Notes: a model not told the origin generated them from the sequence alone. 64,000 bases of DNA from Rhodoferax ferrireducens (GCF_003347515.1 NZ_QEII01000234.1:1-64000), one strand, 5' to 3'. Positions 1 to 9,593 are shown, counted from the stretch's first letter. Numbers and translations: made by a program.

Positions 1-69
1 CGGGCTGTAATAACGTCTTGTGGGGCGAGGGCTATCGACCTCGTTCGAACTGGTGTGCACGATCTTCAT
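1..69 (-). CDS. possible 5' end of a minus-strand gene, cut by the window edge
   Basis: An ATG at 69 opens 23 codons without a stop up to the window edge, starting MKIVHTSSNEVDSPR. A weak promoter-like pair (TTGAAT, 17 bases, GATAGT) lies just upstream, but there is no clear ribosome binding site. One plus-strand frame is also open here, so coding on the minus strand is only a guess from slightly better third-position GC. I do not recognise the product. Confidence 0.25.
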   Translation of the reverse strand, partial: MKIVHTSSNEVDSPRPTRRYYSP

Positions 70-147
70 GATGCACACTATCGTTTCGATTGGTCATCGA
101 TTCAATATGCCTTCAGCAGACGCTTACCGCCATCCAGCCCTGATTCA

Positions 148-210
148 CTATCAAATACATAGCTATTTACGCTTATTACACGGGGGCTAGAGCCTTATTT
201 CTCTTATAAA
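148..210 (+). repeat. dispersed 62-bp element, copy A (intergenic)
   Basis: This AT-rich stretch begins with head CTATCAAATACATAGC, then TATTTACGC, ten variable bases, and a GGGGCTAGAGCC core followed by ATTT and an ATAAA end. It aligns without gaps to nine other copies in this window. It lies about 60 bases beyond the stop codon of the sirB1-like gene. No gene is seen between about 70 and 269. Confidence 0.85.
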
Positions 211-269
211 TTTAGCAAGAGAACGCCCGTTACGCCAGCGTGGGCGGATGGGCCGTAAACCAGGGGCTG

Positions 270-1121
270 TCAGCTATTCGCGCGTCGCAATTCAGCCACT
301 CGCAAGGCGATGGCCTCGGTGTCAACGCCAGCGGGCGCGTTGACCAGATAGGTTTCCAGATCTTCCAGCGCCCGTCCGGAATGGCCCACTTCGGCCTGCG
401 CCAGGCCACGGTCGCGGTACTCGGCCCAAGCTTGCGGCAACAACACAATCAGCCGGTCCTGCACCGCGACCAGGCGCGGCCAGTCTTCCTGGGTTTTGTG
501 GATTTCTTTCAGATTGCGCAACATGCGCGCAATGATGTCGCGCGGTGAAGCCACTTGCAGATACAAGCCCAGCGGTACTTCGAACTCGTCCAGCAAGCCA
601 CTGCTGTGCCGGAAGGGTTCCAGGCGTTCGGCCAGGGCCTCGCGACTGAGCGACTGCCCGTTCAATGGATCGATCACCACCTGCCCATTGGGCAAATTCA
701 CTTTCAGCATGAAGTGACCGGGAAACCCGACACCCCGCGCCGCCAGCCCCAGGCCCTGCGCCAATTCCATCCACAAAACAGCCAGGGTGATGGGAATGGC
801 CCGGCGCGTGCGCAGAATGACATTCACATAACTGTTGTCGGGGTCGTAGTAATGGTTGACGTTGCCCGCAAAACTCAGATCGCGGAAGAAAAACTGGTTC
901 ACCGCGCGCAGCTTCTGCAGCGGGCCGGCATCGGCGGGCAGGCGGTGCTTTAACCGGGCCAGCAATTGATCAACCTCGCCCAGCACCTGTTGAACATCCA
1001 GTTCTGGGTATTCGTCCTGCGCCAGACTGACAGCGGCCTCCAGCAGCGGGAAGTCGGCATCACTTTGCACCAGGGAGGTGAAGTACTCCAGCGGGGTCGG
1101 CACAGCCAGCGACAGTTTCAT
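270..1121 (-). CDS. sirB1: SirB1-family transglutaminase-like/TPR protein
   Basis: The 283-residue protein has the SirB1 layout. An N-terminal helical region is followed by a transglutaminase-like core at about residues 85-145, containing HYYDPDNSYVNVIL, the RRAIPITLAVLW helix and GVGFPGHFMLKV. A C-terminal tetratricopeptide-like part covers about residues 195-275. No signal peptide is seen, so it is probably cytosolic. The family's biochemical role is not established; some members lack protease activity, and the name comes from a Salmonella locus. It follows murJ by 38 bases on the same strand, so the two are probably cotranscribed. The ATG start agrees with the family's usual N-terminus. 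Family assignment is firm; function is open. Confidence 0.85.
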   Translation of the reverse strand: MKLSLAVPTPLEYFTSLVQSDADFPLLEAAVSLAQDEYPELDVQQVLGEVDQLLARLKHRLPADAGPLQKLRAVNQFFFRDLSFAGNVNHYYDPDNSYVNVILRTRRAIPITLAVLWMELAQGLGLAARGVGFPGHFMLKVNLPNGQVVIDPLNGQSLSREALAERLEPFRHSSGLLDEFEVPLGLYLQVASPRDIIARMLRNLKEIHKTQEDWPRLVAVQDRLIVLLPQAWAEYRDRGLAQAEVGHSGRALEDLETYLVNAPAGVDTEAIALRVAELRRANS

Positions 1122-1159
1122 ACGAATATCCTACCCGAACAGATTTGAGTTGGCTCGGC

Positions 1160-2725
1160 TCAGCGGCGCAGAAACTGCCGAAGTTTCAGGCCAGCAGCCC
1201 AGAGTGCTCCAAAATAGATAGCTGCTGAGGCAGTCAGGATGAGCGCTAGAAGCCCAATTCTCTTGATGCTCTCGCTGCGCATCTCGGTCCACGCGAAAGC
1301 CCCGTTGGCCCACATCAGGAAAACCATCAGCAAAGCACAGGCCGCCACCACCTGCAGCACGAAGACGCCCCAGCCGGGCTCGGGCTTGTAACTGCCGCGC
1401 CGCAGCAAGCCCACGAGCAGCCAGACGGCATTGATCATGGCGCCGATGCCGATGGAAAGCGTCAGGGCGGCATGCGCAAACAGGGGCACCAGCCAAATAT
1501 TGAGCAGCTGCGTGATGATCAGCACCGCAATGGCGATGTACACCGGTGTCTTGGTGTCCTGGTTGGCGTAATAACCCGGCGCCAGCACCTTGATGGCGAC
1601 AATCCCGATCAAGCCGACACCCCAGCCCATCAGGGCATAACTGATTTTCTGCACGTCAACTTCGGTCATCGCGCCGTAGTGGTACAGCACCGCCACAAGG
1701 GGTTTGGCAAAGGCGATCAAGGCGACGGCGCACGGCACGGCCAGCAACACGACCAGCCGCAAACCCCAGTCCAGCATGGCGGAATATTTGGCCGTGTCGC
1801 CCGCCGCGCGCGCACCCGCGAGCTGGGGCATCAGCACCACACCCATGGCCACACCGAGCAGCGCGGTGGGGAATTCCATCAGCCGGTCGGCATAGGTGAT
1901 CCAGCTCACGCTGCCGGTCGCCAGATGCGAGGCGATCTGCGTGTTGATCAGCATCGAAATGTGCGCCACGCTCACGCCCAACAAGGCGGGGCCCATCAGT
2001 TTGAGAATGTTCTTGGTGCCTGGGTCGGCCCAGGCAGCGCGAAGCCCGCTCCAGCGCAGCGCGATACGGGGATGGAGTCCCAGTTGCTTCAAGGCCAGCA
2101 TTTGCACGGCCAGCTGCAGCACGCCACCCAGCAGCACGCCACCCGCCAGCGCATAGATCGGCTCCACGCCCAGGGTCTTGAACCACGGGGCGCCCAGCCA
2201 GGCCGCGGCGATCATGCAGACATTCAAAAGCACCGGCGTGGCCGCAGGCACCGCAAAACGTCGCCACGTATTGAGCACGCCGGCAGCCAGCGCCACCAGC
2301 GACATGAAGGCGATGTAGGGAAACATCCAGCGCGTCATGACGACCGCCACTTCAAAGCCCTGGGGATTCTGCTGCAAGCCGCTGGCCATCGCCCAGACCA
2401 GGGCGGGCGACGCCGCCACACCGAGGATGCTGATCCCCAGCAAAGCCCAGGTCAGCACCGTGGCCGCGTCATCGATCAAAACCTTGGTGACCGCCTCACC
2501 CTGCTGCGCCTTGGTGGCCGCCAGCACTGGCACAAAAGCCTGGCTGAAGGCGCCTTCGCCAAAAAAGCGGCGAAACAGATTGGGAATGCGAAACGCCACA
2601 TTGAACGCATCGGTCAGGGCGCTGGCGCCAAAAGTCGAGGCAATCAGGAGTTCGCGCACCAAGCCGGTAATGCGCGACACCAGGGTGAAAAGGGAAACGA
2701 TGGAGGCAGATTTGATCAGTGACAC
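1160..2725 (-). CDS. murJ: lipid II flippase MurJ (MviN)
   Basis: This 521-residue polytopic membrane protein of the MOP exporter superfamily should flip lipid-linked peptidoglycan precursor to the periplasmic face. The N-terminus SLIKSASIVSLFTLVSRITG and the following FGASALTDAFNVAFRIPN are typical of MurJ, and about 14 hydrophobic segments follow. I chose the GTG start at 2725 because the frame stays open further upstream but those residues are not MurJ-like, and 521 residues matches the family. The upstream neighbour is divergent (start 2817), leaving about 90 bases for two promoters. A copy of the dispersed 62-bp element overlaps the last transmembrane region (residues about 487-507). Essential housekeeping gene; confident. 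Confidence 0.95.
   Translation of the reverse strand: MSLIKSASIVSLFTLVSRITGLVRELLIASTFGASALTDAFNVAFRIPNLFRRFFGEGAFSQAFVPVLAATKAQQGEAVTKVLIDDAATVLTWALLGISILGVAASPALVWAMASGLQQNPQGFEVAVVMTRWMFPYIAFMSLVALAAGVLNTWRRFAVPAATPVLLNVCMIAAAWLGAPWFKTLGVEPIYALAGGVLLGGVLQLAVQMLALKQLGLHPRIALRWSGLRAAWADPGTKNILKLMGPALLGVSVAHISMLINTQIASHLATGSVSWITYADRLMEFPTALLGVAMGVVLMPQLAGARAAGDTAKYSAMLDWGLRLVVLLAVPCAVALIAFAKPLVAVLYHYGAMTEVDVQKISYALMGWGVGLIGIVAIKVLAPGYYANQDTKTPVYIAIAVLIITQLLNIWLVPLFAHAALTLSIGIGAMINAVWLLVGLLRRGSYKPEPGWGVFVLQVVAACALLMVFLMWANGAFAWTEMRSESIKRIGLLALILTASAAIYFGALWAAGLKLRQFLRR
1207..1268 (+). repeat. dispersed 62-bp element, copy B (inside murJ)
   Basis: Head CTCCAAAATAGATAGC, then TGCTGAGGC, ten variable bases and GCGCTAGAAGCC align without gaps to the family. 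It is read antisense within murJ, where it encodes LLALILTASAAIYFGALW of the last membrane segment. It is a diverged copy. Confidence 0.7.
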
Positions 2726-2816
2726 CGCGCAGAGTGTAGCCGTCGGCGCGGGCCTTCCTGTAAGCCTCCACGATGCACAATGTCTCATTTGTTCTTCGCT
2801 AATCCAAAGAATACAC

Positions 2817-5798
2817 ATGAGTCTGAGTGGCCACTTCTCCTCTGCACTTGTCGCAAGCGATGAGTTGGCGATGTACCGTGCCATGCTCAATCATCTGCCG
2901 GTCGGCATCGCCGTCTTTGACAGGGAGTTCAGGCTTCTGGCCATCAACCGCTTGCTGGTTGACATGCTTGATTTCCCCGTTGGCATGTTCGAAGCCGATC
3001 TGCCATCACTGGAAGACTTGACGCTTTTCAACGCCATGCGCGGCGAGTACGGTGCGGGAGACCCGCAGCAGCAAACGATGGAGCGCATGGCGTTGGCACA
3101 CCAAAGGCTGGCACACCGTTTTCAACGCACCCGGCCCAACGGTCGTGCATTTGAGATCATTGGCGCCCCCCTGCCCAACGGGGGCTTCATCAGCATCTAT
3201 ACCGACATCACCGAGCACCAGCACGTCGAGACCGAGCTCCGGGAGCAAGCGCTGTATCTAAGCAGTGTGGTGGACCACCTGCCGCAAGGCATCTCGGTAT
3301 TTGACGAACAACTTCGCCTCAAGTGCTGGAACGCAACCTTTCTCGATGTGCTCAATCTCCCGCCCGAGAGCGCCTACCCCGATGTTCTGTTTGAGGACCT
3401 GATCATGTACCCGGCGCTGCGGGGTGAATATGGGCCTGGCGACCCGCTCGAACAGGTGGCGCAACGGCGCGCGATGGCGCTTCAATTCCAGGCACACCGG
3501 TTTGAACGCACCCGACCCAATGGGCGCACGCACCTGGTGGAAGGCCGCCCCATGCTGATGGACGGGCATACCGTGGGTTTCGTCACCAGTTATACCGACA
3601 TCACCGACAGCCAGCAGCGCGAGGCCGCGCTACTGGAAAAGACTGAACTACTGCAAACGCTGATTGACAACCTGCCCAGTGGCGTCAGCGTTTATGACAA
3701 GGACCACAAGCTGGTGCTGATGAACGAGCAAGCCGTCCGACTGCTGGGTTTTACCCGGGAAGTGCTGGATCAATACCCGGACTTCGCCGAACTGACTCGA
3801 TGGAATGCCCGGCGTGGGGAATTCGGAGACGTTGACGTTGATCGTTTTGTGGCGAACTTGATGCCCAAGATTGCAAATCTGGTGCCACACCGGTTGGAAC
3901 GCATACGCCCCAACGGAATCGTGATTGACGCTCGCCGTGCCCCCATGCCGCACGGCGGCTTTGTAACCATCTATTCCGACATCACGGAGCAAAAAAGCGT
4001 TGAGCGTGAACTTCGTCAGCAAAGCGAGGTGTTTCAGACGCTGGTAGACAACATCCCCGGTGGCGTCACGCTGTTTGGCTCGGACCTTCAACTACTGGTC
4101 TACAACAAGGAATACGCCCGTTTGCTCGATTTTCCGCCTGAGTTGTTTGAGGGCAAACCCACGCTGGAACGCTTCTTCCGCTTCAATGCCGAGCGCGGTG
4201 AATACGGCATCGGCGACGCCGAGGCCCAGGTTCAACAATTGATGGCACGCGCGCGTCTCGGGCAGGCACACCTGTTCAAACGCACACGCCCGAACGGCCG
4301 CATTCTCGAAGTACGCGGTCTGCCGCTGGCTGACGGCAGCTTTGTCACGATCTACACCGACGTAACCGAACAGCACCGCGCGGCCGAAGCCATTGAACGC
4401 CTGGCGCATCGAGACCCGCTCACCGGACTGGCCAACCGCTACACACTCGAAGCCCGGCTGGATCAGCTGGTCGCGGACGCCCGCCGGCACGACCGGCGCC
4501 TGGCCGTCATGTTCCTAGACATGGACAACTTCAAGGCCATCAACGACACGCTGGGCCACAGCACCGGCGACCAGTTCTTGTGCGAAGTCGCCCGGCGCCT
4601 GAGCGCCACCGTGCGTGACAACGACATCGTGGCCCGACTCGGCGGCGACGAATTCGTGGTGGTGCTGGCCGACCTCGTCGATACCCAGGACGCCACCGGT
4701 GTGGCCGCCAAGATCATTGAGTCGCTGAGTCAACCCATCGCGCTTGGCCCTCATGCACTGCCTGCCTCGGCCTCTATCGGCATTTGCTTCTACCCGCAGG
4801 ACGGGCTCAATCGGGGCGCGCTCATGCAAAGCGCGGACATTGCGATGTACCACGCCAAAAGTGCCGGCAAGGGTGTGTTTCATTTCTTCGATACAGCCAT
4901 GATGACGGCTGCGGCCAGGCGCCTTGAAATGGAACATGCCCTGCGTGAAGCGGTTGGGCAGCGGCAATTTGTGCTGCACTACCAGCCGCAGCTGGATGCG
5001 GCCAGCCAGCGTGCCACTGGCGTGGAAGCCTTGATCCGCTGGCAAAAACCGTCCGGCGAACTGGTTCCTCCGGGGGAGTTCATCCCGCTGGCGGAGGAAC
5101 TCGGCCTGATCAACGAGATAGGTGACTGGGCGCTGCGCACCGCCTGTGGCACGTTGGCTCGCTGGCGCCAGCTTGGTCTGATCGATCTGACCATGGCGGT
5201 CAATCTCAGTGCCATCCAGTTGCGCAACCCGACCCTGCCGCAGTGCATTGCCGACGCCTTGCACGGTAGCGGCCTGCCCGGTCATGCGCTGACGCTGGAG
5301 ATCACCGAATCCGTGGCCATGCAAGACCCGCAGGCGTCCATCGAACGCCTGGGGCTGATCCGTGCGCTGGGTGTGCGTCTGGCGCTGGACGACTTTGGCA
5401 CCGGCTATTCGTCCCTGGCCTATCTCAAACGCCTGCCGCTGGACTACATCAAGCTCGACCGGGCCTTTGTGCAAGAGCTGGAGACCGACAGCAACGATGC
5501 CGCCATCAGCGCCGCCACCATCGGACTGGCCCACAACCTGGGTTTCGCGGTCATCGCGGAAGGCGTCGAAACACGGGGTCAGCGCAACTATCTGGCCAAC
5601 CTGGGTTGTGATACCTTTCAAGGCTACTACTTCAGCCGCGCGCTCCCAGAAGCCGCCGCTCGCGACTGGCTCTTATCACAAGCGCGCGAACTGCTAGAAT
5701 CGCAGGCTTTGCTGACAACATCCACAGACTCAAGGAATTATTCATATGGCATCTACCAAACCCAAGAAAAAGAACCCACGCCTGGCGTCGGGCCGTAA
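2817..5798 (+). CDS. PAS(x4)-GGDEF-EAL cyclic-di-GMP enzyme
   Basis: The 993-residue soluble protein carries four consecutive PAS-like modules (about 20-140, 145-270, 275-395, 400-520). Each contains NLPxG/HLPxG near its start and ends with an RxRPNG strand and a YTDIT/YSDIT turn. A GGDEF domain follows at about 535-690 ([10 protein letters not shown] intact, with an inhibitory-site RxxD five residues before it), then an EAL domain at about 705-955 (VEALIRW and [10 protein letters not shown] intact). Both cyclase and phosphodiesterase activity are therefore possible. The ATG at 2817 is chosen because upstream codons overlap murJ and look unlike PAS sequence. The reading frame runs 53 bases into rpsT, giving a tail beyond the EAL domain that is probably not conserved. 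The PAS ligand is unknown. Confidence 0.93.
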   Translation: MSLSGHFSSALVASDELAMYRAMLNHLPVGIAVFDREFRLLAINRLLVDMLDFPVGMFEADLPSLEDLTLFNAMRGEYGAGDPQQQTMERMALAHQRLAHRFQRTRPNGRAFEIIGAPLPNGGFISIYTDITEHQHVETELREQALYLSSVVDHLPQGISVFDEQLRLKCWNATFLDVLNLPPESAYPDVLFEDLIMYPALRGEYGPGDPLEQVAQRRAMALQFQAHRFERTRPNGRTHLVEGRPMLMDGHTVGFVTSYTDITDSQQREAALLEKTELLQTLIDNLPSGVSVYDKDHKLVLMNEQAVRLLGFTREVLDQYPDFAELTRWNARRGEFGDVDVDRFVANLMPKIANLVPHRLERIRPNGIVIDARRAPMPHGGFVTIYSDITEQKSVERELRQQSEVFQTLVDNIPGGVTLFGSDLQLLVYNKEYARLLDFPPELFEGKPTLERFFRFNAERGEYGIGDAEAQVQQLMARARLGQAHLFKRTRPNGRILEVRGLPLADGSFVTIYTDVTEQHRAAEAIERLAHRDPLTGLANRYTLEARLDQLVADARRHDRRLAVMFLDMDNFKAINDTLGHSTGDQFLCEVARRLSATVRDNDIVARLGGDEFVVVLADLVDTQDATGVAAKIIESLSQPIALGPHALPASASIGICFYPQDGLNRGALMQSADIAMYHAKSAGKGVFHFFDTAMMTAAARRLEMEHALREAVGQRQFVLHYQPQLDAASQRATGVEALIRWQKPSGELVPPGEFIPLAEELGLINEIGDWALRTACGTLARWRQLGLIDLTMAVNLSAIQLRNPTLPQCIADALHGSGLPGHALTLEITESVAMQDPQASIERLGLIRALGVRLALDDFGTGYSSLAYLKRLPLDYIKLDRAFVQELETDSNDAAISAATIGLAHNLGFAVIAEGVETRGQRNYLANLGCDTFQGYYFSRALPEAAARDWLLSQARELLESQALLTTSTDSRNYSYGIYQTQEKEPTPGVGP
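5673..5700 (+). promoter_or_regulatory. candidate rpsT promoter inside the EAL gene
   Basis: TTATCA and TAGAAT are separated by 16 bases, about 45 bases before the rpsT start and still within the upstream coding sequence. rpsT is normally transcribed strongly from its own promoter, which fits. Recognised by eye only. Confidence 0.5.
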
Positions 5799-6048
5799 GC
5801 GCGTCCGTCAGGACGTCAAAATCAACGCTGCGAACACTTCGCTGCGTTCCAAATACCGCACTGCGGTGAAGAACGTGGAAAAAGCAGTGATCGCTGGCGA
5901 CAAAGTCAAAGCGACTGAGCTGTTTGCCAAGATGCAAGCCGTGGTGGACACCGTGGCCGACAAGGGCATCTTCCACAAAAACAAGGCTGCTCGCGATAAG
6001 AGCCGTCTGTCGACCAAGGTGAAAGCCCTGGCCGCAACCGCTGCCTGA
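5746..6048 (+). CDS. rpsT: 30S ribosomal protein S20
   Basis: The 100-residue, very basic protein starts [18 protein letters not shown], with the conserved [19 protein letters not shown] and [18 protein letters not shown] segments of S20. It binds 16S rRNA in the small subunit. AAGGAA lies about 8 bases before the ATG. Its first 53 bases overlap the end of the upstream GGDEF-EAL gene in another frame. A strong terminator follows about 70 bases later. Length and sequence are standard for the family. Confidence 0.98.
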   Translation: MASTKPKKKNPRLASGRKRVRQDVKINAANTSLRSKYRTAVKNVEKAVIAGDKVKATELFAKMQAVVDTVADKGIFHKNKAARDKSRLSTKVKALAATAA

Positions 6049-6119
6049 TTTCAGGCAAATCGCACGTTTACTCAGATTGAGTAAACGCCGTTTGTAACGG
6101 GTGCGCTGTCAGTAAAAGC

Positions 6120-6147
6120 AAAAAAGCCGTCGAAAGACGGCTTTTTT
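6120..6147 (+). terminator. rho-independent terminator after rpsT, bidirectional
   Basis: A perfect GCCGTC/GACGGC stem with a GAAA tetraloop is flanked by six As and six Ts. It would stop rpsT and also the convergent DUF3579 gene. Confidence 0.9.
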
Positions 6148-6177
6148 GTTGTCTGTGTCATTGCAATGACGGATATC

Positions 6178-6489
6178 TCAGAGCGCCTTTGGCGCGGGCG
6201 CACCCTCGGAGATTTGCAAGTCGTTGTCTTTGGCAAAGTTCAGGCAGAAGTCCCAGGCCATGACATCGTAGTCGCGCAAATCGTGATGGACCACCACACA
6301 CCGCACGCCATTGACCGTGGTGGGAATGCACCAGGGCGAATAACCCAGATGACTGCCAGGTTGCGGTCCACCGGGACGAAACTGGCTCATGACACCGGCC
6401 AGACGCTCAGCCCAGTCGCTAGGGCGAAAGGGGCGTCCGCTGCGGGTCAGACCCAGGATAAAGACTTCTTTGGCAGAGTTGGAAACCAT
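6178..6489 (-). CDS. DUF3579 family protein
   Basis: The 103-residue protein starts MVSNSAKEVFILGLTRSGRPFRPSDWAERL and contains CIPTTVNGVRCVVVH and DLRDYDVMAWDFCLNFAKDN. This matches my memory of the DUF3579 family, a small betaproteobacterial group of unknown function. No signal peptide or membrane segment is seen. It stands alone: convergent with rpsT and divergent from argD. No function is proposed. Confidence 0.8.
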   Translation of the reverse strand: MVSNSAKEVFILGLTRSGRPFRPSDWAERLAGVMSQFRPGGPQPGSHLGYSPWCIPTTVNGVRCVVVHHDLRDYDVMAWDFCLNFAKDNDLQISEGAPAPKAL

Positions 6490-6638
6490 CGGGTAGATGT
6501 TGATCAGTAGGCGCCGTCGGGATGGTGCGGCGCACCATGATTCTATCCTATCTTATGTCTTATAGAAGACTTAAACCTGAAGGCGCCAGCGCATCGCAGT
6601 GATGTCAAATTGTCAAAAGACAGGCAGCGTGATGCGCC

Positions 6639-6687
6639 TAGAATCACGCTTCAACGGCCCAACCTGCGTTGGGCCGCTTTGTTTTTG
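6639..6687 (+). promoter_or_regulatory. argD leader: TAGAAT box and terminator-like hairpin
   Basis: TAGAAT at 6639-6644 resembles a -10 element, though no good -35 is seen. Just downstream, a perfect 9-bp stem CGGCCCAAC/GTTGGGCCG (6655-6663 and 6668-6676, loop CTGC) is followed by CTTTGTTTTTG. It sits about 30 bases before the argD start and could be an attenuator, a leader-stabilising hairpin, or the end of a very short transcript. Confidence 0.5.
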
Positions 6688-6714
6688 TGATTAAGACACT
6701 GGAGTTTGAACACC

Positions 6715-7932
6715 ATGAGCGCCGCCCCTTTCATTGAAGCGTCTTCCCCCCATGTGATGAACACCTATGGTCGCGTGCCGATCGCCCTGTCGCATGGCCA
6801 GGGCTGCCGCGTGTGGGACGTTAACGGCAAGTCGTATCTGGACGCGCTCGGTGGCATTGCCGTCAACACCCTCGGACACAACCACCCCAAGCTGGTGCCG
6901 GCCCTGCAGGACCAGATTGCCAAAATCATCCACAGCTCCAACTACTACCATGTGCCGAATCAGGAGGTGCTGGCGAAAAAGCTGGTCGAGTTGTCGGGTA
7001 TGAGTAATGTGTTCTTCTGCTCCACAGGTCTGGAAGCCAACGAAGCGGCATTAAAACTGGCGCGCAAATTTGGCCATGACAAGGGTATCGAACGACCCGA
7101 GATTGTGGTCTATGACAAGGCCTTTCACGGTCGCTCCATCGCCACCCTGAGCGCCACCGGCAACCCCAAGATCCAGGCCGGCTTTGGGCCCCTGGTGGAA
7201 GGATTCATCCGGGTGCCGCTTAACAACATTGACAGCCTGAAGCAGGCCACCGAGGGCAATCCGAATGTGGTGGCGGTATTTTTCGAGGCCATCCAGGGTG
7301 AAGGCGGCGTCAACCCCATGCACATGGACTACCTGAAAGAAGTGCGCCAGCTCTGCGACGAGCGCGACTGGTTGCTGATGATTGACGAAGTGCAATGCGG
7401 CATGGGCCGCACCGGCAAATGGTTTGCCCATCAATGGGCGGGCATCAAGGCCGATGTGATGCCGCTGGCCAAGGGCCTGGGCTCGGGCGTGCCGATTGGC
7501 GCGGTTGTGGCCGGCCCCAAGGCGGCCAACATTTTCCAGCCCGGCAACCACGGCACCACCTTTGGCGGCAACCCACTGGCCATGCGTGCCGGGGTCGAGA
7601 CTATTCGGATCATGGAAGAAGAAGGTCTGTTGGCCAACGCGGCAACGGTCGGTGCCCACCTCGCCGCGGCGCTGGCAAAAGCACTCTCTGCCGAATTGGC
7701 GACAAAAACCGTCAAGGAGATACGTGGCCAGGGCCTGATGCTGGGCATCGAACTGGCCAAGCCCTGCTCGGCGCTGGTCGGGCAATGTGCGGCCAATGGC
7801 CTGTTGATCAGTGTCACCGCCGACACCGTCATCCGCCTGGTGCCGCCGCTGATCATGACCACGGCCGAGGCCGACGAAGTGGTCAGCATTTTGTGTCCGC
7901 TGATCAAGCAGCTTGTTTTGGAGCAACCATGA
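6715..7932 (+). CDS. argD: acetylornithine aminotransferase (class III PLP enzyme)
   Basis: The 405-residue class III aminotransferase probably converts N-acetylglutamate semialdehyde and glutamate to N-acetylornithine, the fourth step of arginine synthesis. Visible motifs are YLDALGGIAVNTLGHNHPK near the N-terminus, FFCSTGLEANEAALKLAR, the cofactor aspartate in MIDEVQCGMGRTGK, and PLP lysine about residue 253 in LAKGLGSGVP. I chose the ATG at 6715, ten bases after GGAG, over a TTG three codons upstream. Its stop overlaps the argF start (ATGA), which supports the arginine role. A succinyldiaminopimelate or ornithine aminotransferase would look similar. Confidence 0.93.
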   Translation: MSAAPFIEASSPHVMNTYGRVPIALSHGQGCRVWDVNGKSYLDALGGIAVNTLGHNHPKLVPALQDQIAKIIHSSNYYHVPNQEVLAKKLVELSGMSNVFFCSTGLEANEAALKLARKFGHDKGIERPEIVVYDKAFHGRSIATLSATGNPKIQAGFGPLVEGFIRVPLNNIDSLKQATEGNPNVVAVFFEAIQGEGGVNPMHMDYLKEVRQLCDERDWLLMIDEVQCGMGRTGKWFAHQWAGIKADVMPLAKGLGSGVPIGAVVAGPKAANIFQPGNHGTTFGGNPLAMRAGVETIRIMEEEGLLANAATVGAHLAAALAKALSAELATKTVKEIRGQGLMLGIELAKPCSALVGQCAANGLLISVTADTVIRLVPPLIMTTAEADEVVSILCPLIKQLVLEQP

Positions 7933-8873
7933 ATCAACCAACACAACCAGTAGCAAGCGCGGGAGTCCGGCATTACCTGCAATTCAGCGACCTTGACGCC
8001 AGCGACTACGCCTACCTGTTTGAGCGGGCTGCCTTGATCAAGAAGAAGTTCAAAGCCTACGAAAAGCACCACTCATTGCTTGATCGAACCCTGGCCATGA
8101 TTTTCGAGAAAGCCTCGACCCGCACCCGGGTGAGCTTCGAGGCCGGCATGTACCAGCTGGGCGGAAGCGTGGTGCACCTGACCACCGGCGACAGCCAGCT
8201 GGGGCGGGCCGAGCCGATTGAAGACAGCGCCAAAGTCATCAGCCGCATGGTCGATCTGGTGATGATCCGCACCTACGAGCAAACCAAAATCGAGAGTTTT
8301 GCGGCGCATTCGCGCGTGCCGGTGATCAACGGCCTGACCAACGAATTCCATCCCTGCCAGATTTTGGCCGACATCTTCACCTACATCGAACACCGGGGCT
8401 CGATTGCGGGCAAGACCGTGGCCTGGGTTGGCGATGGCAACAACATGGCCAATACCTGGCTGCAGGCCAGCGAGATTTTGGGCTTCAAGGTGCATGTCAG
8501 CACGCCGGGTGGCTACGAGGTGGACCAGTCCATCGCCGGCCTGCGTTCGGCTGAGAGCTACCAGGTGTTCAGTGATCCGATGCAGGCTTGCGCCGGGGCT
8601 GATCTGGTGACGACCGATGTCTGGACCAGCATGGGCTATGAGGCCGAGAACGAGGCCCGCAAACTGGCGTTTGCCGACTGGTGCGTGGATGCCGAAATGA
8701 TGCGCGCGGCCAAACCCGACGCGCTGTTCATGCACTGCCTGCCGGCGCACCGTGGTGAAGAGGTGCAAGCCGAGGTCATCGACGGCGCCCAGTCGGTGGT
8801 CTGGGACGAAGCCGAGAACCGGCTGCACGCGCAAAAGGCGTTGATGGAGTTTCTGCTTCTGGGAAAACTTTGA
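7929..8873 (+). CDS. argF: ornithine carbamoyltransferase
   Basis: The 314-residue enzyme condenses ornithine and carbamoyl phosphate to citrulline in the cytosol. The carbamoyl-phosphate loop STRTRVSFE starts at residue 63, and HPCQILAD and the ornithine-site loop HCLPAHRGEEV (near residue 269) are all present. The start overlaps the argD stop by four bases, implying translational coupling. Coding sequence upstream of this ATG in the same frame belongs to an argD shadow frame. Length fits the anabolic enzyme. Confidence 0.97.
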   Translation: MNQPTQPVASAGVRHYLQFSDLDASDYAYLFERAALIKKKFKAYEKHHSLLDRTLAMIFEKASTRTRVSFEAGMYQLGGSVVHLTTGDSQLGRAEPIEDSAKVISRMVDLVMIRTYEQTKIESFAAHSRVPVINGLTNEFHPCQILADIFTYIEHRGSIAGKTVAWVGDGNNMANTWLQASEILGFKVHVSTPGGYEVDQSIAGLRSAESYQVFSDPMQACAGADLVTTDVWTSMGYEAENEARKLAFADWCVDAEMMRAAKPDALFMHCLPAHRGEEVQAEVIDGAQSVVWDEAENRLHAQKALMEFLLLGKL

Positions 8874-8965
8874 GTGCGTGCGGGGCAGAGCGCAATTTCG
8901 TTCAATACCCCAACGGACATACGCCCGACACTGGGCTGGAACAAGCAGTCCAGCTCAGGAGTCCC

Positions 8966-9568
8966 ATGTCGCCAATTCTGTTTTCCATGTTTCTTTTCTC
9001 CCTTGCCGGAGCGATCTCCCCCGGGCCTGTCAATCTGATTGCGGCCAGCATCGGAGCCAACGCCGGTTTTTTCAGGGCCTTGCCGCATGTAACCGGCGCG
9101 AGCGTCAGTTATTTGGCGATTGTCTGGCTCGTGGGCAGCGGTCTCCAGAACGTCTTGCTGGCCTACCCCGAAATCACCGGCCTGCTGAAGTATCTGGGTG
9201 GCGCATATCTGCTCTATCTCGCAGCCAGAATTGCAACGGCCAAACCGGCTACTAATTTGCAATGCCCGCAAACACGGTCTGCCGGAATGATGCAAGGCGT
9301 GCTGTCCCAGAGCCTGAACCCCAAGGCCTGGCTGGTTGCGATGTCCGGTGTCAGTCTGTTTGTCACGGCCGCTCAGAATGCATCCGTGTTACTGCTGGTT
9401 TTTTGCGGCATGTCCGGGGTGGTCTGCTTTTTCTCGATTGCCACTTGGGCGGCTCTGGGTAAACTGATCGGAAAGTGGCTGGCCAACGCCACTTATCAGC
9501 TGCTGTTTAACCGGGTCATGGCCTCGTTGCTGGCGGCTGCAGTGGTTTCCATGCTGTTGGGTACCTGA
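8966..9568 (+). CDS. LysE/RhtB-family amino acid exporter
   Basis: The 200-residue inner-membrane protein starts MSPILFSMFLFSLAGAISPGPV, the usual opening of LysE/RhtB transporters, and has about six hydrophobic segments, including GLLKYLGGAYLLYLAARIA and NPKAWLVAMSGV. CAGGAG lies five bases before the ATG. It probably exports an amino acid or derivative; the substrate cannot be read from sequence. An AraC-type regulator begins 25 bases downstream on the same strand, an arrangement common for such exporters. It follows argF but with a 92-base gap, so it is not obviously part of the arginine unit. Confidence 0.9.
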   Translation: MSPILFSMFLFSLAGAISPGPVNLIAASIGANAGFFRALPHVTGASVSYLAIVWLVGSGLQNVLLAYPEITGLLKYLGGAYLLYLAARIATAKPATNLQCPQTRSAGMMQGVLSQSLNPKAWLVAMSGVSLFVTAAQNASVLLLVFCGMSGVVCFFSIATWAALGKLIGKWLANATYQLLFNRVMASLLAAAVVSMLLGT

Positions 9569-9593
9569 TGTTTTACGAATGGAAGCGCTAGAC

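Noticed and set aside
1472-2722. Long plus-strand open frame opposite murJ
   Set aside because: It is rich in His, Gln and Arg with no family features, typical of antisense frames in GC-rich genes; murJ on the other strand is certain.
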